Source of the DNA: Deltaproteobacteria bacterium
GTDB taxonomy: Bacteria > Desulfobacterota > Dissulfuribacteria > Dissulfuribacterales > UBA3076
DNA length: 18,961 nucleotides
Assembly (NCBI GenBank): GCA_021159445.1
Contig: JAGGRV010000337.1
Location: 1-18,961, forward strand
Reading direction: 5' to 3'
Under the pieces are notes generated by a model, which was not told the origin of the DNA, did not search any database, and saw only the letters and a list, made by a program, of their open reading frames with translations. Within the stretch, counting starts at the first letter, position 1. Each line of letters opens with the position of its first letter. The position numbers were made by a program, and so were the translations under genes. Positions 13,950-18,961 of the stretch are shown here, piece by piece.

Positions 13950-14336
13950 TTATGCCAATCGTCTAAGATTCAAGAAGAGCTTTATATAACCATCCGGTCG
14001 GACTTCGGCCAGAAGCTTTTTAGCCCGTCTGGATATCTCCAGCATATGCTTTGCCCCTTCAGACTGTCCATCCCAAAAATTTATCACGAAATCTGCTGAC
14101 CTGAGCAGTACATCATTTCTCATCATAGTGGCCTTTAGCCCGTGCTTCTCCCACTCTGAAGGAATAATCTTCCATTCAAGTCCTGCTTCGCCGGCATAGC
14201 GCTCGCCCAAACGATCAGCCCCAGGGGCATTTCCGGAAAGTACAATGTCTCCGTCAATCAGCAAATACTTCAGTACACTTTGGACCAATTCATAGGATTC
14301 TATACTACGAGAACCAACTACAGCCACTCTTGCCAT
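13950..14336 (-). CDS. SLOG-family (DUF2493/YspA, cpYpsA-like) nucleotide-binding protein
   Basis: A 128-aa Rossmann-like protein. MARVAVVGSRS opens the fold, and SGNAPGADRLGERYA (about 34-48) is the phosphate-binding signature of the SLOG/DUF2493 group. SADFVINFWDGQSEGAKHML is the matching C-terminal strand and helix. Members bind nucleotides or nucleotide-derived ligands, and some act in signalling or defence; none of the usual defence partners is next to it. AAAGGCGGG precedes the ATG. The thioredoxin-HEAT gene follows after 24 bases, so the two are likely cotranscribed. Confidence 0.8.
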   Translation of the reverse strand: MARVAVVGSRSIESYELVQSVLKYLLIDGDIVLSGNAPGADRLGERYAGEAGLEWKIIPSEWEKHGLKATMMRNDVLLRSADFVINFWDGQSEGAKHMLEISRRAKKLLAEVRPDGYIKLFLNLRRLA

Positions 14337-14407
14337 ACAAACCCGCCTTTATATAAAAAGTAAATCGAGCACGCCCTCAATGCCTGAATTAATCCCGTAT
14401 GAAGCCA

Positions 14408-14707
14408 TCAGTCATCTTCTTCAGTGGAATTTTCTCTGACAATGTCCTTTACATTTTCAAGAATGTAGAGCACATCATGAACTGTGACTTTGGAGTGTTC
14501 CTCACAAAAATCGTCAATCGCGACAAGAATACGTTCTGTCAATTCGTTAAACTGATCGACAGAAAGGTTGGAGACAGGCTCCGAAGCCATGAGGGAATCC
14601 AGATCAATACCATAATACCCTGACAGCTCCTCCTTTATCTTTTCGAGCCTGTGGGCATGCCCTCGACCAGAACGTTTTCTATCCCGTATGCTTACAACTT
14701 TGCCCAT
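14408..14707 (-). CDS. Small unknown protein, 99 aa
   Basis: I do not recognise a named family. The protein starts MGKVVSIRDRKRSGRGHAHR, a basic N-terminus, and becomes acidic and helical, ending VRENSTEEDD. No Cys cluster, membrane segment or enzyme motif is visible. An upstream in-frame ATG at 14722 adds MRGIL; I prefer 14707 because GGGGA lies 5 bases in front of it. The split into a basic end and an acidic helical body would suit an adaptor or nucleic-acid-associated protein, but that is a guess. The SLOG gene starts 71 bases downstream on the same strand. Confidence 0.65.
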   Translation of the reverse strand: MGKVVSIRDRKRSGRGHAHRLEKIKEELSGYYGIDLDSLMASEPVSNLSVDQFNELTERILVAIDDFCEEHSKVTVHDVLYILENVKDIVRENSTEEDD

Positions 14708-14870
14708 TAAAATTCCCCGCATGAAATATTTTCAATACACGCCGTGAATATTCTAGCTCAATCTATTGACCAGTGGCAAGCTTTTCTCCTCACTTAATCG
14801 CCAAGTAGAGCAAAATAACTTAACACTATACAAAATCCATAACAAATATCCCCTTTCCATCCCCTTTGAC

Positions 14871-14898
14871 TGCTAAAACAAATTGACAGATTTTAGCA
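14871..14898. promoter_or_regulatory. Inverted repeat and -35-like site upstream of the creatininase gene
   Basis: TGCTAAAA (14871-14878) and TTTTAGCA (14891-14898) are perfect inverted arms, with TTGACA (14883-14888) in the spacer. A weak -10 TAAATT follows 17 bases later at 14906-14911. This could be an operator over a -35 box. If the promoter is right, transcription would begin at or next to the ATG at 14918, which has no Shine-Dalgarno site, giving a leaderless mRNA. The intergenic span 14708-14917 is otherwise AT-rich with nothing else I can name. Confidence 0.35.
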
Positions 14899-14917
14899 TA
14901 ATAAGTAAATTTCCTCC

Positions 14918-15637
14918 ATGATTCTAGAAGAACTTACCATGCCGGCCTTTATAGAAGGGCTAACTAAAACCCGCACTATTATAGTTCCCTTTGGTGCTGT
15001 CGAAGAACACGGACAGCATCTACCACTGGGGACCGATATGATCCATGCGTATGAACTGTCCAAGGAAACCAGCAAACATCGTCCTCTTTTCGTTGCGCCA
15101 CCGGTGTGGTACGGGCTCTGCAGAAGCACAAGTCAACATGCCGGAACAATTACAATATCCGGAGATACCTTGAAAAGGCTTGCTGTAGAACTTGCCACAT
15201 CACTTTATAATCAAGGACTGAGAAATTTTGTACTCCTTTCCGGTCACGCTGGCGGCACTCACATGGCTGCCCTTACGGATGCAGGCGAAGCGATACTGTC
15301 CAACCTTGAGAAAAGCCGGGTGGCAGTATTATCTATCCTTGATCTGATAGCTGAAATTCCCGACGGAATTGTAGAAACAGAGAATGACTCGCATGCTGGC
15401 GAGGTCGAGACCTCATTAATGCTCCACCTGAGGCCGGCGCACATAGATGGTACAAGCCCTGAAGAGTATCCCTCCTTTCCCACACCCATACTGGTCAGAG
15501 ATAAAAAAAGGTTCTGGCCAGGAGGCGTATGGGGTGATCCTTCAAAGGCCTCTCTTGAAAAGGGCAAAACTCTGCTTCAGAAGGAAATTGAAGTCCTGTT
15601 GCGCCTGGTAAGCAGAATCGAGTCTTTTGATGGTTAA
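14918..15637 (+). CDS. Creatininase-family amidohydrolase
   Basis: A 239-aa metal-dependent hydrolase. The family metal motif is present as E29-E-H31-GQHLPLGT-D40, with SGHAGGTH in the middle and HAGEVETS in the second half supplying further ligands. Length is typical. The family includes creatinine amidohydrolase, FAPy deformylase and the mycofactocin peptidase MftE. No mycofactocin genes are visible, so the substrate is open. The start MILEELT fits the usual family N-terminus, although no ribosome site precedes it. The stop lies 8 bases inside the following tlpA-like gene, so the two are coupled. Confidence 0.88.
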   Translation: MILEELTMPAFIEGLTKTRTIIVPFGAVEEHGQHLPLGTDMIHAYELSKETSKHRPLFVAPPVWYGLCRSTSQHAGTITISGDTLKRLAVELATSLYNQGLRNFVLLSGHAGGTHMAALTDAGEAILSNLEKSRVAVLSILDLIAEIPDGIVETENDSHAGEVETSLMLHLRPAHIDGTSPEEYPSFPTPILVRDKKRFWPGGVWGDPSKASLEKGKTLLQKEIEVLLRLVSRIESFDG

Positions 15638-16142
15638 GTCTAAGAAACGGATATTTATTTGCGTCCTTTTATCCACGGTAGGGGCAATTTTGGCAGCCTG
15701 CCAGGGCAGTGCTGATCCTTCCAAGGCCCCTGATTTTACGCTTCTGAATCTCCAGGACGAATCCGTAAATCTGTCGGAATATAGAGGACAGGTAGTGCTC
15801 ATTAACTTCTTTTCCACCAACTGTCCTCCCTGTAGAGTAGAAATCCCTGATTTTGTTCTTCTGCAAAATCAATATGGTTCAAGAGGTTTTGCCGTTATTG
15901 GGATATCCGTAGACCAGAATGGGAAAAAAATCCTTCCGGGATTTGTGCAGGCATTAAGGATTAACTATCCTATACTACTTGCCACATCAAAGGTGATAAG
16001 AGATTATGGAAATATCTATGCCCTCCCGGCATCTTTCTTGATTGACAGAAATCATCTAATTCTCAAACACTACACCGGCATGGTAACCAAGGACGAACTG
16101 GAACCTATCATAGTTAATGCTTTAGTAGACATCAATGAGTAG
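15630..16142 (+). CDS. TlpA-like thioredoxin lipoprotein
   Basis: A 170-aa membrane-anchored periplasmic thiol-disulfide protein. The signal peptide ends in a lipobox L21-A-A-C24, predicting lipidation at C24. The AhpC/TSA/TlpA-type fold starts at APDFTLLNL, carries the redox motif C65-P-P-C68 and has the cis-Pro segment ALPASFLID. Such proteins reduce periplasmic disulfides, for example during cytochrome c maturation, which suits a cell with multihaem cytochromes; that link is inference. I take ATG 15630 over TTG 15627; it overlaps the creatininase stop, so expression is coupled. A good AAGGAAGG ribosome site lies downstream of this gene, before a short chimeric frame. Confidence 0.9.
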   Translation: MVKSKKRIFICVLLSTVGAILAACQGSADPSKAPDFTLLNLQDESVNLSEYRGQVVLINFFSTNCPPCRVEIPDFVLLQNQYGSRGFAVIGISVDQNGKKILPGFVQALRINYPILLATSKVIRDYGNIYALPASFLIDRNHLILKHYTGMVTKDELEPIIVNALVDINE

Positions 16143-16166
16143 TTTTTTGAGAAAGGAAGGCAGAAA

Positions 16167-16343
16167 ATGATTACACTGCAAAAAGTCATAAAATATGATT
16201 CCGCTCAAAATGCTTCAGATGCAAGGCGCGAAATTTTCCAGTCACGAGGCGTACTTAGCGTACGTCGCAGTGACTGGAAAATCGAAGCAACGCAACAGAT
16301 GGGGTATTTTCAGCGGAATCAGGAAATTACTTGCGCAGAGTAG
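16167..16343 (+). CDS. Short 58-aa frame running into the palindromic repeat (possible gene remnant)
   Basis: AAGGAAGG at 16154-16161 lies 5 bases before the ATG, 24 bases after the tlpA-like stop. The frame reads MITLQKVIKY from unique DNA and then runs through the whole repeat (16196-16321) to a TAG at 16341. Most of its codons are therefore repeat-derived and the end overlaps the converging HAD gene. The strong ribosome site suggests that a third operon gene once began here and was cut short when the repeat arrived. A functional small protein is possible but less likely. Confidence 0.35.
   Translation: MITLQKVIKYDSAQNASDARREIFQSRGVLSVRRSDWKIEATQQMGYFQRNQEITCAE
16196..16321. repeat. Nested palindromic repeat, GATTCCGCT type, 126 bp
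   Basis: The outer arms TGATTCCGCTCAAAAT (16196-16211) and ATTTTCAGCGGAATCA (16306-16321) pair at 15 of 16 positions. The inner arms ATTTTCCAGTCAC (16233-16245) and GTGACTGGAAAAT (16270-16282) pair perfectly at 13 of 13. The 24-base centre holds GCGTAC twice (GCGTAC-TTA-GCGTAC). The element sits between the converging tlpA-like and HAD genes, 5 bases past the HAD stop, where a double hairpin could end transcription from both sides. No flanking target duplication is visible. I recall near-identical repeats in other Desulfobacterota genomes, but that needs a search. Confidence 0.75.
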
Positions 16344-16824
16344 CTATCATTCGTTTGGGTTTGAGAAAAATATCCAGTGCATCACAGATGTTGAGGAAAA
16401 CGGCATTACTTGCCATCAGGGCATCACTCGACGCCCCTTCTTTACCAATTACGCACAGACCCAATTTGGCCTTTTTCAACATCAGGGCGTCATTACGGCC
16501 ATTGCCTATAGCCACTGTCTTATCACGACCAAGCTCTTCCAAAAAAGCAAGCTTCTGCAGATCACCCCTGCCGGATTCCAGTCGATGAATCTTTATACCA
16601 CACTCCTCCACCAACTGATCAGTCAACTGGTCAAGAGTTTGACCTGTATCCGCCGTCAGCACATAAGCATCCATTATTTCCGATATTTCCTTTAGCCGCT
16701 CGACGACACCGTCAACTAAACCGCCATCAACTGTAATTGTCCCGTTAAGATCCAGTATTATATTGAACAGATTGTAGAAAACCCCACAGGGCATATCTAT
16801 TTGCATCTTTCGAGAACCAGACAT
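16327..16824 (-). CDS. HAD-family hydrolase, soluble P-type-ATPase-like
   Basis: A 165-aa cytoplasmic HAD phosphatase-fold protein. Motif I is LD25-L-N27-GTIT: the nucleophile Asp is present but the usual second Asp is Asn, as in the soluble P-type-ATPase-like group, which resembles the P-domain DKTGT motif. Motif II is VLTADT, a Lys follows in GDLQKLAFL, and motif III is GNGRNDALML. With no cap or membrane segments it matches a free P-domain; natural substrate unknown. GGAGGGGG precedes the ATG by 8 bases. It follows the YkvA gene by 24 bases and ends beside the palindromic repeat. Confidence 0.85.
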   Translation of the reverse strand: MSGSRKMQIDMPCGVFYNLFNIILDLNGTITVDGGLVDGVVERLKEISEIMDAYVLTADTGQTLDQLTDQLVEECGIKIHRLESGRGDLQKLAFLEELGRDKTVAIGNGRNDALMLKKAKLGLCVIGKEGASSDALMASNAVFLNICDALDIFLKPKRMIATLRK

Positions 16825-16848
16825 GGCGTACCCCCTCCTCAGCGTTTC

Positions 16849-17274
16849 TTATCTGTCAACCCTCGCAAAGATAGACCGGCGAATACGAGCCGGCAAAAAA
16901 GCCACTGCCCCATCAGCCACCTTTCTCAGAATGGGAATCAGGTCGTCACGCCCTCTCCAATTATCTTTAAGCACCTTCTCATCAACCCTGAGAACTAAAC
17001 GCAACAGAGCAACGGCCACCAGGTAAACATCGTCAACCAAGCCTACAAAAGGAATCCAGTCAGGGACTAAATCAACCGGATTTAACATATAGGCAACAGT
17101 AGCCCCCAATATAGCCTTATCCGCAGAGGAAACCCTTGGGTCCCTCAACAGATTTAGCAACAACCCCAAAAACTGGGGCAACAGGGCAATATAACTACGA
17201 ATTCTAGCATAAATACCGTAATTAATCCGTCGCTGAGGATTAGATTTTTTCTGTTTGCCTTTCATGTTCAGCAT
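16849..17274 (-). CDS. YkvA/DUF1232 family membrane-associated protein
   Basis: A protein of about 141 aa with the DUF1232 signature: LLRDPRVSSADKAILGATVAYMLNPVDLVPDWIP is the family core (residues about 42-75), followed by the hydrophobic VGLVDDVYLVAVALLRLVL helix. The N-terminus is basic and the helices around 25-45, 55-70 and 78-95 are hydrophobic enough to associate with a membrane. Function of the family is unknown. Start choice is loose: ATG at 17274 or 17265 and GTG at 17277 are all in frame, none with a good ribosome site. It is the first gene of a two-gene unit with the HAD gene. Confidence 0.85.
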   Translation of the reverse strand: MLNMKGKQKKSNPQRRINYGIYARIRSYIALLPQFLGLLLNLLRDPRVSSADKAILGATVAYMLNPVDLVPDWIPFVGLVDDVYLVAVALLRLVLRVDEKVLKDNWRGRDDLIPILRKVADGAVAFLPARIRRSIFARVDR

Positions 17275-17454
17275 CACTATTTTTAAATCATAACCTCAAA
17301 TAGTAAATAAAGTAAAGACCGATTTTTATAGCTTGCAATAACAGACATTAATATTTTAAACTACGAGCCGCTTTTAAACTTCTAGATTATACTACAATCA
17401 GCCAAGAGGAAATAAGCGGCTACATTCATTTCACCAATTATAAAGGACAATAAT

Positions 17455-18477
17455 ATGAATATTCTACATGGCCTGTTATATCCGGCAAGCTACCTCAGCC
17501 GGGATACAATGCTGCGGCTTGGCCAGGTATTCTCCAAACTGACTTTATTGGTACCTACAGAAGAGGATGTTAATCCACCACCCCCATCAAGTAACTGCTC
17601 CATGGAAATTGAGGCTACTGCGCCGGCCCCTCTGGGAGACAGGCTCGGCTGGTTCACCGGCCTTATCAGCAATTGGAAATCCTGGGCAGAAGAGATGGGC
17701 TTGGGAGAAAAAATTCCAGCCTCTACATTAATACGTGCTGCCGAAGGCGAGGAAGAATCTCTACAGGGAATTCTAAATACATTAAGGGGCACTGAAGTCT
17801 CTGACCCGCTCCTAGATGCCAGAATATTTCTCCGGCTTTCATTGGATCTGGATAGACGCAATGACGAATTGCAAACAGACCTTGACGAAATAGTAATACA
17901 TGAAGACAAACTTAAGTCAATATTGCAAGATCCGGGGGAACTCACCGACTCCCAAGATCCCCCGAAAAATCCTTACTTTCCTATTATAGAGCCCCTTCTC
18001 ATGGCCAAGGAGCGGCTGAGGGCCTGGGCATTGTTATGGCAAAAATACACAGACCCAGGGCCGTGGCCAATCGGGGAAAGTATTACAGTAAAGGATCTGG
18101 TCGACAAGGCCTATGAAGCCTTGCAGCCCAGAGAGGCTCCTGTAGATCTATTGGATCTGGTATTACCCTTTGACCCCAATATAAAGCCGGAAGAATCAGA
18201 CAAAATCAATAACGGCCTGGATTCTCTTATTAAGGCCATTTCAAACACAACTATACAAAATATGAGCGAAAATGGGGATATTCAGGAATTATCAAAAGAA
18301 ATACAACAGACTTGGAACAAAGCCAATAAGAACCAAATCCCAGGCCCTACACTGAACTTGACCTTATATCCTAAGAGGACGTGGAAAGAAATATTTTCAA
18401 AGGCAGCCGATTTAGAATTAGAGCAAGAAGGGCAAAATCCTACCGCAACTTCGGGGTGGTCCTTTTTCTTATGCTAG
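17455..18477 (+). CDS. Unrecognised 340-aa protein
   Basis: I do not recognise a family. The sequence is acidic, helical and proline-punctuated, with no signal peptide, membrane segment, Cys cluster or enzyme motif. There is a PPPP stretch near residue 41 and a Glu/Asp-rich region from about 95 to 160 that may be coiled. The ending GWSFFLC is hydrophobic with a terminal Cys. AAAGGA lies 7 bases before the ATG, and codon use resembles its neighbours, so the gene looks real. It faces the end of nuoN, with 32 bases between the stops, and diverges from the YkvA gene across an AT-rich 180 bases where I find no convincing promoter. Confidence 0.7.
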   Translation: MNILHGLLYPASYLSRDTMLRLGQVFSKLTLLVPTEEDVNPPPPSSNCSMEIEATAPAPLGDRLGWFTGLISNWKSWAEEMGLGEKIPASTLIRAAEGEEESLQGILNTLRGTEVSDPLLDARIFLRLSLDLDRRNDELQTDLDEIVIHEDKLKSILQDPGELTDSQDPPKNPYFPIIEPLLMAKERLRAWALLWQKYTDPGPWPIGESITVKDLVDKAYEALQPREAPVDLLDLVLPFDPNIKPEESDKINNGLDSLIKAISNTTIQNMSENGDIQELSKEIQQTWNKANKNQIPGPTLNLTLYPKRTWKEIFSKAADLELEQEGQNPTATSGWSFFLC

Positions 18478-18509
18478 TAGTGTATAACAGAAAAAAATCA
18501 ATTGTTGCT

Positions 18510-18961
18510 TTAGAAGACCATTGCAAGGCTTTGCTGGGCAACATTAGCCACTTGTACCAGCCCTTCTGGTAACATTCCAAAATACATGACCCCCAGGGCG
18601 GCAGCAATCAATGCGACCATTGAAGTAACGCCAACTCTGCCGGCCACGACCTCCCTGGACGGCTCCACCATATATAACATCCATATCACCCGTAGGTAGT
18701 AATAGGCCGCAATAGCACATGTCATTATACCCAAGGCGGCAAGCAGCAAATATCCTTCTTTTATGGCCGCTGCGAACAGGTAGAACTTACCGATAAAACC
18801 CACAGTGGGAGGAAGCCCTGCCATTGAAATCAGGAAGAGGGACATCAAAAAACTGAGAGCAGGATACTTGAACCCCAACCCTTTGTAATCGTCCAGGGTC
18901 TGGGCATTTCCTTCCTGACCATCCAACAGATAGAGCACACCAAAGGCCCCCATATTCATCA
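18510..18961 (-). CDS. nuoN: NADH-quinone oxidoreductase subunit N, C-terminal part (cut by window edge)
   Basis: The last 149 or so residues of a membrane subunit of complex I, running in from beyond the window. NMGAFGVLYLL, the DDYKGLGFKYP loop and LFLISMAGLPPTVGFIGKFYLF are diagnostic of NuoN, a proton-pumping antiporter-like subunit. Three to four transmembrane helices remain, and the conserved Lys of GFIGKFY is present. The start is outside the window, so the apparent Met at 18959 is internal. As nuoN is normally the last gene of a nuo operon, the rest of the operon probably lies to the right. Confidence 0.93.
   Translation of the reverse strand, partial: MNMGAFGVLYLLDGQEGNAQTLDDYKGLGFKYPALSFLMSLFLISMAGLPPTVGFIGKFYLFAAAIKEGYLLLAALGIMTCAIAAYYYLRVIWMLYMVEPSREVVAGRVGVTSMVALIAAALGVMYFGMLPEGLVQVANVAQQSLAMVF

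Noticed and set aside
13950..14336. SLOG protein as part of an anti-phage system
   Set aside because: No effector, cyclase or helicase gene is adjacent; the thioredoxin-HEAT neighbour is not a known defence partner.
14918..15637. Mycofactocin system peptidase MftE
   Set aside because: The family matches, but no mftA, mftB or mftC gene is in the window, so a generic creatininase-family call is safer.

Overview
This window looks like a piece of chromosome from an anaerobic Desulfobacterota (former deltaproteobacterial) bacterium, probably a sulfate reducer or close relative. The clues are a 2Fe desulfoferrodoxin, two multihaem c-type cytochromes, a sigma-54 activator, an AmmeMemoRadiSam-type radical SAM protein, an ADP-forming acyl-CoA synthetase, complex I, and several dispersed palindromic repeats of a style common in that phylum. 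The species cannot be named from the sequence. No rRNA, tRNA, CRISPR or complete transposase was found.

Region 1 (1-4320) is one minus-strand operon with its control region. In transcription order it encodes a 66-aa helical protein, a Cys-rich zinc-ribbon protein, an octahaem hydroxylamine-oxidoreductase-like cytochrome, a pentahaem c554-like cytochrome and desulfoferrodoxin (superoxide reductase). A good sigma-54 (-24/-12) promoter lies at 3914-3929 and decides the start of the first gene. About 380 bp upstream, overlapping the 3' end of the activator gene, are TGTCTCAT/ATGAGACA inverted repeats that look like the activator's enhancer. A GTAA-ended palindromic element sits between enhancer and promoter. 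The likely role, inferred from content, is defence against or reduction of reactive nitrogen and oxygen species.

Region 2 (4304-7118, minus) holds the GAF-PAS-AAA+-Fis activator gene, preceded by amrS. Region 3 (7119-7609) is a divergent intergenic region with a sigma-70-like promoter. Directly downstream of that promoter is a 195-bp non-autonomous transposable element with terminal inverted repeats starting GTAAC, an exact 8-bp target duplication (TGTATTTT), and a 20-codon relic of an S23/four-helix-bundle protein gene inside it. This is the clearest unusual structure in the window.

Region 4 (7610-12905): a two-gene, translationally coupled plus-strand operon encodes a fused ADP-forming acyl-CoA synthetase and a CoA-transferase carrying a C-terminal GNAT acetyltransferase. 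It meets an exonuclease III gene tail to tail with no spacer. A PilZ (c-di-GMP receptor) gene follows.

Region 5 (12963-14707, minus) encodes a tandem thioredoxin-fold protein with C-terminal HEAT-like repeats, a SLOG-family protein and a small unknown protein. Region 6 (14918-16142, plus) is a creatininase-family amidohydrolase overlapping a TlpA-like thioredoxin lipoprotein. A 126-bp nested palindromic repeat separates it from a convergent pair (16327-17274, minus) encoding a soluble P-type-ATPase-like HAD protein and a YkvA/DUF1232 protein. The window ends with an unrecognised 340-aa protein (plus) and the 3' end of nuoN (minus).
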